NCBI RefSeq assembly: GCF_000603945.1
Contig: NZ_AXCW01000009.1
Coordinates: 1-55,218, forward strand
DNA from: Actinotalea ferrariae CF5-4
GTDB lineage: Bacteria > Actinomycetota > Actinomycetes > Actinomycetales > Cellulomonadaceae
Length of the DNA: 55,218 nt
Reading direction: 5' to 3'
Shown here: one piece after another, positions 27,948 through 34,270 of the stretch
Position numbering within the stretch: position 1 is the first letter of the stretch
How the letters are laid out: the number at the start of each line of letters is the position of its first letter
Made by a program: the position numbers and the translations under genes
The notes under the pieces: model-generated
What the model was told of the DNA's origin: nothing
Database searches by the model: none
The model's input: the letters and a program-made list of their open reading frames with translations, nothing else

Positions 27948-29549
27948 GTGGACACCACGACCTTCGACGTCTACGACACGACGCTGCGCGACGGCGCCCA
28001 GCAGGAGGGGATGAACCTCTCCGTCGCGGACAAGCTGACGATCGCCCCGCTCCTGGACGAGCTCGGCGTCGGCTACATCGAGGGCGGGTGGCCGGGCGCC
28101 ATCCCCAAGGACACGGAGTTCTTCAAGCGGGCGGCCAAGGAGCTCGACCTGAGGCACGCGGAGCTGGCCGCCTTCGGGTCCACCCGCAAGGCGGGCGCCC
28201 GGGCCTGGGAGGACGCCCAGGTCCGCGCGCTGCTGGAGTCCGAGGCGCCGGTCGTGACGCTCGTCGCGAAGAGCGACATCCGTCACGTGGAGCGCGCGCT
28301 GCGCACCACCGGCGAGGAGAACCTCGCGATGATCTCGGACACGGTGTCCTTCCTCGTGGGGGAGGGGCGGCGCGTCTTCCTCGACGCCGAGCACTTCTTC
28401 GACGGCTACCGGTACGACCCCGACTACGCGCTGCGCGCCATCGAGACGGCGTTCGCCGCCGGTGCCGAGGTGGCGGTCCTGTGCGACACCAACGGAGGCA
28501 TGCTCCCGGACCGGGTGCACGAGGTGGTCCAGGCCGTCCGGGAGCGCGCGGCCGGCCGGCTCGGCATCCACGCGCACAACGACTCCGGGTGCGCGGTGGC
28601 GAACAGCATGGCCGCCGTCGCGTCGGGCGCCTCGCACGTCCAGGGCACCATCAACGGCTACGGCGAGCGGACGGGCAACGCCGACCTGCTGACCGTCGTG
28701 GCGAACCTCGAGCTCAAGGAGGGGCAGCGCCTCCTCGCGGGTGCGGGGCTGCGGGAGATGACGCGCATCGCCCACGCCATCAGCGAGGTCACGAACATCG
28801 CGCCGTTCGCGCGCCAGCCGTACGTGGGGGCGAGCGCGTTCGCCCACAAGGCTGGCCTGCACGCCAGCGCCATCAAGGTCGACCCGGACCTGTACCAGCA
28901 CGCGGACCCGGTGGCCGTGGGCAACGACATGCGCATGCTCATCTCCGACATGGCGGGCCGGGCGTCCATCGAGCTCAAGGGGCGTGAGCTCGGGTTCGAC
29001 CTGTCCGGCCAGGGAGAGCTGCTCTCCCGGGTGACGAACCGCGTCAAGGACGCGGAGGCCCAGGGCTACACCTACGACGCCGCCGACGCCTCGTTCGAGC
29101 TGCTGCTGCGGGAGGAGCTCGACGGCGCCCGGCCCGCCTTCTTCCGGACGGAGAGCTGGCGGGTCTTCGTCGAGACCGTCCCGGGGGACCCCACGGACGC
29201 CTCGAGCGAGGCGACGGTCAAGGTCCACGTCGGGGGGGAGCGGGTCATCGCGACGGGCGAGGGCAACGGCCCCGTCAACGCCCTCGACCACGCGCTGCGC
29301 AAGGCGCTGCTCCCGTGCTACCCGGAGATCGAGCGCTTCGAGCTCATCGACTTCAAGGTGCGGATCATGGACACCCAGCACGGCACGGACGCGACCACGC
29401 GCGTGCTCGTGGAGACCATGGACACCGGCGCGGAGACCACCTGGAGCACGGTGGGCGTGGGCCCGAACATCGTCGAGGCCTCCTGGGAGGCGATCGTCGA
29501 CTCGATCGTCTTCGGGCTCCTGCGCGCGGGGGTCCAGCCGCGCCCGTGA
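27948..29549 (+). CDS. cimA: (R)-citramalate synthase
   Basis: CimA condenses pyruvate and acetyl-CoA to citramalate, the entry to threonine-independent isoleucine synthesis. The 533-residue protein has the HMGL-type barrel with DTTLRDGAQQEGMNL (residues 10-24), metal-binding His208 and His210 in IHAHNDSGCAVANS, NGYGERTGNADL, and a C-terminal LeuA-type regulatory domain (about 400-530; KVHVGGERVIATGEGNGPVNALDHALRKAL). It begins with GTG, with GAAGAGA upstream. It is nearer to CimA (TIGR00977 type) than to LeuA by length and by the opening VYDTTLRDGAQQEG. An upstream Ile-rich attenuator supports an isoleucine role. Specificity for pyruvate is not provable by eye. Confidence 0.9.
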   Translation: MDTTTFDVYDTTLRDGAQQEGMNLSVADKLTIAPLLDELGVGYIEGGWPGAIPKDTEFFKRAAKELDLRHAELAAFGSTRKAGARAWEDAQVRALLESEAPVVTLVAKSDIRHVERALRTTGEENLAMISDTVSFLVGEGRRVFLDAEHFFDGYRYDPDYALRAIETAFAAGAEVAVLCDTNGGMLPDRVHEVVQAVRERAAGRLGIHAHNDSGCAVANSMAAVASGASHVQGTINGYGERTGNADLLTVVANLELKEGQRLLAGAGLREMTRIAHAISEVTNIAPFARQPYVGASAFAHKAGLHASAIKVDPDLYQHADPVAVGNDMRMLISDMAGRASIELKGRELGFDLSGQGELLSRVTNRVKDAEAQGYTYDAADASFELLLREELDGARPAFFRTESWRVFVETVPGDPTDASSEATVKVHVGGERVIATGEGNGPVNALDHALRKALLPCYPEIERFELIDFKVRIMDTQHGTDATTRVLVETMDTGAETTWSTVGVGPNIVEASWEAIVDSIVFGLLRAGVQPRP

Positions 29550-29554
29550 CCGGT

Positions 29555-29586
29555 GGGTGGTGCGCTCACGGGTGAGCGCACCGCCC
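29555..29586. terminator. Bidirectional terminator between cimA and the Xi-class GST gene
   Basis: A stem of about 13-14 bp forms between GGGTGGTGCGCTCA (from 29555) and TGAGCGCACCGCCC (to 29586), loop 4 nt. It sits between the convergent cimA and glutathione-transferase-like genes. Confidence 0.75.
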
Positions 29587-29597
29587 CTCGACCGGGC

Positions 29598-30662
29598 TCA
29601 GGCGCGCAGGGCCCCGGTCGGCCGGTCCAGCGGGGTGTGTGCGGGGTCGACCCGCTCGCCCTCGCGGACCGGGCCCGGCGGGGTGCCGTCGCCGAAGGGG
29701 CGGCCGCCGAGCGACTCGCGCCCGTGGGCCGTCACCCAGCCGGAGAGGTCCGGGCCGTGCGGCACGATCTGCGTCGGGTTGATGTCCGTGTGGACGACGT
29801 AGTAGTGCTCCTTGATCTGCTGGAAGTCCACCGTGTCGCCGAAGCCGGGGGTCTGGAACAGGTCCCGCGCGTAGGCCCACAGCGCCGGCATCTCGCTGAG
29901 CTTGTTCCGGTTGGCCTTGAAGTGGCCGTGGTAGACCGCGTCGAAGCGGACGAGCGTCGTGAACAGCCGGACGTCGGCCTCGGTGATCGTGTCGCCCACG
30001 AGGTAGCGGCGGGTCGTCAGGTGGTCCTCGAGGTGGTCCAGCGCCGCGAAGAGCCGGTCGAAGGCCTGCTCGTAGGCCTCCTGGGACCCGGCGAAGCCGC
30101 ACCGGTACACCCCGTTGTTGACGTCCCGGAAGACCCTGTCGTTCATCGCGTCGATCTCGGCCCGCAGGTGCTCCGGGTACAGGTCCGGCGCGCCGTCGCG
30201 GTGGTGCGCCCGCCACTGCGTGGACAGGTCCAGCGTCATCTGGGCGTAGTCGTTCGTGACGACGGCGCCGGTGGTGACGTCGACCAGCGCGGGCACCGTG
30301 ATCCCGCGCGGGTACTCGGGGTCGCGGCGCAGGTAGGCCTCCTGCAGGCGCTCGATCCCCAGCACGGGGTCGCGGCCGTCGGGGTCCAGGTCGAACGTCC
30401 ACGACCGGGCGTCGTGCGTCGGCCCCGGCGTGCCGAGCGAGATCGCGTCCTCCAGCCCGAGGAGCCGCCGCACGATGATCGCCCGGTTCGCCCAGGGGCA
30501 CGCCCGCGCCGCCACCAGGCGGTAGCGGCCGGGCTCGACGGGGAAGCCGTCGCGGCCGTCCTCGGTGATCCGGGTGGGGATGTACCGGGTGTCCCGGGTG
30601 AACTCCTTGCCCTTGACCGTGTAGGTCCCGCCGGTGCTGTGCTCGGGGTGCTGCTCGCTCAC
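29598..30662 (-). CDS. Xi-class glutathione transferase / quinone-conjugate reductase (YqjG/ECM4 type)
   Basis: This 354-residue protein matches glutathionyl-hydroquinone reductases, which use a catalytic Cys to reduce glutathione adducts of hydroquinones. Cys55 lies in AACPWANR, the C-P-W-A motif of the family. A thioredoxin-like N-domain is followed by an all-helical domain containing GVYRCGFAGSQEAYEQAFDRLFAALD, VGDTITEADVRLF and TLVRFDAVYHGHFKANR. Actinobacteria mostly make mycothiol, so the real thiol partner may be mycothiol. It starts with GTG (30662), with AGGAGG 5 nt upstream. An AT-rich inverted repeat covers its promoter, suggesting control by a redox or quinone-sensing repressor. 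Confidence 0.92.
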   Translation of the reverse strand: MSEQHPEHSTGGTYTVKGKEFTRDTRYIPTRITEDGRDGFPVEPGRYRLVAARACPWANRAIIVRRLLGLEDAISLGTPGPTHDARSWTFDLDPDGRDPVLGIERLQEAYLRRDPEYPRGITVPALVDVTTGAVVTNDYAQMTLDLSTQWRAHHRDGAPDLYPEHLRAEIDAMNDRVFRDVNNGVYRCGFAGSQEAYEQAFDRLFAALDHLEDHLTTRRYLVGDTITEADVRLFTTLVRFDAVYHGHFKANRNKLSEMPALWAYARDLFQTPGFGDTVDFQQIKEHYYVVHTDINPTQIVPHGPDLSGWVTAHGRESLGGRPFGDGTPPGPVREGERVDPAHTPLDRPTGALRA

Positions 30663-30673
30663 CGCGACCTCCT

Positions 30674-30697
30674 GACTAGTTCATGATTCAACTAGTC
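30674..30697. promoter_or_regulatory. AT-rich inverted-repeat operator before the Xi-class GST gene
   Basis: GACTAGTT (30674-30681) and AACTAGTC (30690-30697) are perfect inverted arms around the 8-nt CATGATTC. The whole element is far AT-richer than its surroundings and overlaps the -10 (TAGACT on the minus strand, 30699-30694). This resembles MarR/HxlR-type sites. No such regulator is encoded nearby. Confidence 0.7.
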
Positions 30698-30723
30698 TAT
30701 GTCGGGCAGTGCTCCTGTGCCAG
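30694..30723 (-). promoter_or_regulatory. Probable promoter of the Xi-class GST gene
   Basis: On the minus strand CTGGCA (30723-30718) and TAGACT (30699-30694) are separated by 18 nt. The -10 overlaps the outer arm of the inverted repeat, so repressor binding would block RNA polymerase. Confidence 0.5.
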
Positions 30724-30777
30724 GGGGAGTGGCTGCTCGCACCGGTCGTGCGCATGCAGCGCCGGCGCGCGCCGGGC

Positions 30778-31497
30778 TCAGGAGGTCCGGGCGCCGAAGA
30801 CGGCGGTACCGATCCGCACCATCGTCGCCCCCTCGGCCACGGCGAGCTCGAGGTCCCCGCTCATCCCCATCGACAGCTCGCGTGCGGTGGACGTCCCCGG
30901 TGCGCCGGAGGCACGCACCGCATCCCGGATCGCACGCAGCCGACCGAAGCCGACGCGCACGAGGGCCTCGTCGTCGGTGTTCGCCCCGATCGTCATGAGC
31001 CCGGTGAGCCGCAGTCGTGGCAGGGCGGCGACGGCCAGGGCGAGGTCCGTCGCCCCCTCGGGGTCCACGCCGTCCTTGCTCGCCTCCCCGGAGACGTTGA
31101 CCTGGACCATGACGTCCAGCTCGCGGTCGGTGGTCTCGCAGCGACGCGCGAGGCGCTCCGCGAGGGCGAGCGTGTCGACGCTCTGCACGCAGTCCGCCCA
31201 GCGAAGCGCGGCGTTGACCTTGTTGGACTGGAGGTGCCCGATCAGGTGGAGCTCCGCACCGAGGTCCGCGAGCTCCGGTGCCTTCGCCGCGAGCTCCTGC
31301 ACGGTGTTCTCACCGAGCAGGGTGCCGCCCGCGAGCACGGCCTCGCGGACGACGGCGGCCGGCATGCGCTTGGAGGCCAGGAGCAGGCGGACCTCCGACG
31401 GGTCGCGGTCCACGGCTCGCGCGGCGGCGGCCACCCGCGCCTGCGCCGCGGCGAGCCGGGCTGCCAGGTCGCCGTGGGAGGAGTCTGTCGCTGGCAC
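30778..31497 (-). CDS. YggS/PROSC-family PLP homeostasis protein
   Basis: This 239-residue single-domain alanine-racemase-fold protein binds PLP without known catalysis and keeps vitamin B6 pools in balance. The PLP lysine is in VRLLLASKRMPA, followed by GENTVQELAAK, HLIGHLQSNKVN, QVNVSGEASKDGV, LTGLMTIG and the phosphate-binding SMGMSGDLELAVAEGATMVRIGTAVFG. It starts with GTG at 31497: TACAGT ends 6 nt before it, predicting a leaderless transcript. A more upstream in-frame GTG is less likely because the -10 would lie inside the gene. It is divergent from the ECF41 sigma factor gene. Confidence 0.93.
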   Translation of the reverse strand: MPATDSSHGDLAARLAAAQARVAAAARAVDRDPSEVRLLLASKRMPAAVVREAVLAGGTLLGENTVQELAAKAPELADLGAELHLIGHLQSNKVNAALRWADCVQSVDTLALAERLARRCETTDRELDVMVQVNVSGEASKDGVDPEGATDLALAVAALPRLRLTGLMTIGANTDDEALVRVGFGRLRAIRDAVRASGAPGTSTARELSMGMSGDLELAVAEGATMVRIGTAVFGARTS

Positions 31498-31536
31498 AGC
31501 GTGACTGTAGCCGGGTGCGTCCGGGCCGGCGGGCGT

Positions 31537-31563
31537 CGTCACACCGAGGCGGAGGTCCGCGTC
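31537..31563 (+). promoter_or_regulatory. ECF41-type promoter of the sigma factor gene (CGTCACA-N16-CGTC)
   Basis: CGTCACA at 31537-31543 and CGTC at 31560-31563 are separated by exactly 16 nt. The reported ECF41 consensus, from memory, is TGTCACA-N16-CGTC, which this matches in 10 of 11 positions. It lies 57 nt before the chosen ATG and implies autoregulation. The same bipartite sequence, base for base, stands before the partner gene at 33220-33246. Confidence 0.78.
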
Positions 31564-31620
31564 ATGACGACGACGGCGGTGCCCGACGGGCCCCGGCACC
31601 CTGCGGGAGGATCGGTCACC

Positions 31621-32565
31621 ATGAGCCAGGACGACGACGACCACGAGCGCCCGACGACGGGCTCGGACGCCGCCACGGAGGCCCTCGCCGCAGAGTTCGA
31701 GGCGCACCGGCGCCGGCTCACGGGGCTGGCGTACCGCATGCTCGGCACCCTCGCCGAGGCGGAGGACGTCGTCCAGGACGCCTGGCTGCGCCTGGCGCGG
31801 GTCCGGCGCGACGAGGTCCGGGACCTCGGTGCGTGGTTGACGACGGCGACCTCCCGGCTCTGCCTGGACCGGCTCCGCTCCGCGCGCTCCGAGCGGGAGG
31901 TCTACGTCGGTCCGTGGCTGCCCGAGCCGGTCGTCGAGGAGCAGGACGGTCCGGCCGCGCGGGTCGAGGTGGACGAGTCGGTCCGCCTCGCACTCCTCGT
32001 CGCCCTCGAACGGCTCACCGCCGAGCAGCGTGTCGCCCTCGTCCTCCACGACGTCTTCGCGCTGCCGTTCGAGGAGGTGGCGGAGGTGCTCGCCGTGACG
32101 CCCGCCGCGGCGCGCCAGCTCGCGAGCCGCGCGCGGCGCGCCGTCGAGGACCAGCGGGTGCCCCGGCCGGTCGACGCCACCCTCCAGCGGGAGGTGGTCT
32201 CGGCCTTCGTCGCCGCGGCCGCGGGTGGGGACGTCGGCCACCTGGTGCGCGTGCTGGCCCCGGACGTCGTGCTGCGCAGCGACGGGGGCGGCCGCGTCCG
32301 GGCGGCCCTGCGGCCGGTCGCCGGTGCCGACGGCGTCGCGCGCTTCCTCCTCGGCCTGGTCGAGCGCTCGGCGGGCGATGTGCGGGTCGTGCCGGTGCTC
32401 GTCAACGGCGAGGTGGGCCTCCTGGTGAGCGCCTCGACCGCTGCGGGCAGCGACCGATCCGTGCTCGTCCCGCACGTCGGACCCACGGGCACGGTGACGG
32501 GCGTGGACATCGTGCGCAACCCCGAGAAGCTCCGCCGGGTCCCGGCCCGGCTCTGGGGCACCTGA
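31621..32565 (+). CDS. ECF41-group sigma factor with C-terminal SnoaL-like domain (SigJ type)
   Basis: This 314-residue sigma factor has regions 2 (about 25-95; AYRMLGTLAEAEDVVQDAWLRL) and 4 (about 125-178) and a fused NTF2/SnoaL-like domain (about 185-314) that replaces an anti-sigma factor. ECF41 marks are present: the WLPEP linker (99-103), DGGGR (221-225), NGEVGL in place of NGxPGL (262-267) and NPEKL near the end. The ATG at 31621 has GGGAGGA 9 nt upstream. The earlier in-frame ATG at 31564 abuts the promoter -10 and cannot be the start of this transcript. The convergent carboxymuconolactone decarboxylase gene is the usual ECF41 target. Confidence 0.92.
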   Translation: MSQDDDDHERPTTGSDAATEALAAEFEAHRRRLTGLAYRMLGTLAEAEDVVQDAWLRLARVRRDEVRDLGAWLTTATSRLCLDRLRSARSEREVYVGPWLPEPVVEEQDGPAARVEVDESVRLALLVALERLTAEQRVALVLHDVFALPFEEVAEVLAVTPAAARQLASRARRAVEDQRVPRPVDATLQREVVSAFVAAAAGGDVGHLVRVLAPDVVLRSDGGGRVRAALRPVAGADGVARFLLGLVERSAGDVRVVPVLVNGEVGLLVSASTAAGSDRSVLVPHVGPTGTVTGVDIVRNPEKLRRVPARLWGT

Positions 32566-32596
32566 CCGCGTGGCACCGCGCCGCGGGTCGGCCGGC

Positions 32597-33175
32597 TCAG
32601 CTCTCCGCGCGTGCGACCGCCCCGGGGACGGCGCAGACCGCTGCGTCGGTGAACCCCTGTGCGGTGATGCCGAGGCCGTGGTTGAACCGGGAGCGCTGGT
32701 TCTCCAGCGCCACCAGGTGGGTGAGCTCGACCAGGCCCGCGTCGCCCAGGTCGGTCCGCAGCTCGGCGACCTGCTCGTCCGTCACCGTGAGCGGTGTGGC
32801 GGTCAGAGCGTCGGCGTACGCCATCGCCCGCTGCTCCAGCGCGGAGAACAGCGGGGACCGTGCGTAGTCCGGCACCGCCAGCAGCCGCTCGGGGGTGAGC
32901 CCGGTGCGCAGGGCCAGCATCGCGCTGAAGTCGAGGCACCACGGGCAGCCGATGACGACCGCCGTGCGGTGGTTGACCAGGTCCGCCAGGCCAGGCGGTA
33001 GAGCGGTACGGGTGCGGAGCAGGACGCCGTCGCGGAGCAGGTCGGCCCAGAAGGCACCGCGGTGGTGCGCCGTCAGCACCTGCGGGTCCAGGCGTCGGCC
33101 GAACATCCGGCGGGTCACCGCGAGTGCCGCGCGGACGGGCAGTCCGATGCGGGCGGGGGGATCGATGCGGGCCAT
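32597..33175 (-). CDS. Carboxymuconolactone decarboxylase/AhpD-like protein, ECF41 partner
   Basis: This 192-residue all-helical protein belongs to the CMD/AhpD superfamily. The redox pair is Cys77-Pro-Trp-Cys80 (VVIGCPWCLDFSAM), followed by the helices of the family and LVALENQRSRFNHGLG near the C-terminus. Such proteins in ECF41 loci are thought to act in redox or detoxification steps, but the substrate is unknown. AGGAGG precedes the ATG by about 5 nt. The gene is convergent with the sigma factor gene, 31 bp from its end, and has the ECF41 promoter at 33220-33246. The C-P-W-C pair suggests a peroxidase-like or disulfide function. Confidence 0.9.
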   Translation of the reverse strand: MARIDPPARIGLPVRAALAVTRRMFGRRLDPQVLTAHHRGAFWADLLRDGVLLRTRTALPPGLADLVNHRTAVVIGCPWCLDFSAMLALRTGLTPERLLAVPDYARSPLFSALEQRAMAYADALTATPLTVTDEQVAELRTDLGDAGLVELTHLVALENQRSRFNHGLGITAQGFTDAAVCAVPGAVARAES

Positions 33176-33219
33176 GGTGTCCTCCTGGCGTGTGGGATCG
33201 GTGCGTCAGTCACCCTCCT

Positions 33220-33246
33220 GACGGGCGGCACGCTGTGGATGTGACG
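33220..33246 (-). promoter_or_regulatory. ECF41-type promoter of the CMD gene (CGTCACA-N16-CGTC)
   Basis: On the minus strand CGTCACA (33246-33240) and CGTC (33223-33220) are 16 nt apart, identical to the two boxes before the sigma factor gene. The -10 lies 44 nt upstream of the CMD start codon, leaving a short leader that ends in AGGAGG. This ties the CMD gene to the sigma factor. Confidence 0.82.
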
Positions 33247-33327
33247 CCCGGCCGGGACGGAGGACCAGGGGACGGGTCCGGTGGATCACCGATGTCGGCT
33301 CGACGCGCGGCACGAGAGGCTGGGAGC

Positions 33328-33726
33328 GTGAAGACGCTCCTCAACATCATCTGGCTGTTCTTCGCCGGTGCCTGGCTCGCCCTCGGGTACGTCGTCGCCG
33401 GGATCATCTGCTGCCTGCTCGTCGTCACGATCCCGTTCGGCATCGCCTCGTTCCGGATCGCCGGCTACGTGCTGTGGCCGTTCGGACGCACGGTCGTCGA
33501 CAAGCCGGGGGCCGGGGCGTGGTCGACGCTCGGCAACGTCATCTGGCTCGTCGTCGCCGGGGTCTGGCTGGCGATCGGGCACGTGCTGACGGCGATACCG
33601 CTGTTCGTCTCGATCATCGGCATCCCGATGGGCATCGCGAACCTCAAGCTCATCCCGATCTCGCTGCTGCCGCTGGGCAAGGAGATCATCCCCACCGACC
33701 GGCCCTTCGCCGAGTCGGTCCGCTGA
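33328..33726 (+). CDS. YccF-domain inner-membrane protein
   Basis: The 132-residue protein consists of two YccF (DUF307) repeats, each with hydrophobic helices: LLNIIWLFFAGAWLALGYVV and IICCLLVVTIPFGIASFRIA in the first, then TLGNVIWLVVAGVWLAIGHV and LFVSIIGIPMGIANLKLIP in the second. The motifs VTIPFGIA and IGIPMGIAN mark corresponding positions. I start it at GTG 33328, where the conserved KTLLNIIW begins. An in-frame ATG at 33292 would add 12 residues. The family's function is unknown. It is divergent from the CMD gene. Confidence 0.85.
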   Translation: MKTLLNIIWLFFAGAWLALGYVVAGIICCLLVVTIPFGIASFRIAGYVLWPFGRTVVDKPGAGAWSTLGNVIWLVVAGVWLAIGHVLTAIPLFVSIIGIPMGIANLKLIPISLLPLGKEIIPTDRPFAESVR

Positions 33727-33744
33727 GCCTCCTGGGGCGGGGTG

Positions 33745-34239
33745 TCAGTCGCGCGCGATGTCGGCCACGACCGCACCGGTGAGCCGGACGAGGTCCGCCG
33801 GCGCCAGGCCGATGTCGAGGCCGCGCCGGCCGCCCGAGACGTACACGACGTCGAACAGCTCCGCGGTCTCGTCGACCACCGTGGGGTGCACCGTGCGCTG
33901 CCCCAACGGGGAGATCCCGCCGACGACGTAGCCCGTCGCCCGCTCCGCGACCGGCCGCTCCGCCATGACCGCCCGCTTCGCCCCGACGGCCTGGGCCAGC
34001 GCCTTGAGGTCGAGGAGCCCGGTCACGGGGACGACCGCGACGGTCAGCTCGCCGTCCACGGCGGCCATGAGGGTCTTGAACACCTGCTCCGCCGGCACGC
34101 CGATCGCCCGCGCGGCCTCCAGGCCGTAGCCGAGGTCCGACGCCGGGTCGTGCTCGTACGGGTGGACCGTGTGCGGCACGCCGGCCGCCTCCAGGGCGAG
34201 CAGCGCCGGCGTCCCCGCCGGACCCTTCTTCTTGACCAC
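33745..34239 (-). CDS. ybaK: YbaK-type Cys-tRNA(Pro)/aminoacyl-tRNA deacylase
   Basis: This 164-residue trans-editing enzyme removes Cys mistakenly loaded on tRNA(Pro). It shows the YbaK signature: PALLALEAAGVPHTVHPYEHDP at the start, AEQVFKTLMAAVDGELTVAVVPV with the K-T-L motif, LDLKALAQAVGAKRAVMAER, and VGGISPLGQ with the G-G-x-S-P motif. It begins with GTG at 34239; TAGAGT ends 6 nt upstream, giving a leaderless start and its own promoter despite lying 31 bp downstream of the helicase gene on the same strand. Confidence 0.93.
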   Translation of the reverse strand: MVKKKGPAGTPALLALEAAGVPHTVHPYEHDPASDLGYGLEAARAIGVPAEQVFKTLMAAVDGELTVAVVPVTGLLDLKALAQAVGAKRAVMAERPVAERATGYVVGGISPLGQRTVHPTVVDETAELFDVVYVSGGRRGLDIGLAPADLVRLTGAVVADIARD

Positions 34240-34270
34240 GTCGGGACTCTACGACCACCCGTGGGGCGGC

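Noticed and set aside
31564-31620. Earlier in-frame ATG of the ECF41 sigma factor.
   Set aside because: It abuts the -10 of the ECF41 promoter, and a better ribosome-binding site precedes ATG 31621.
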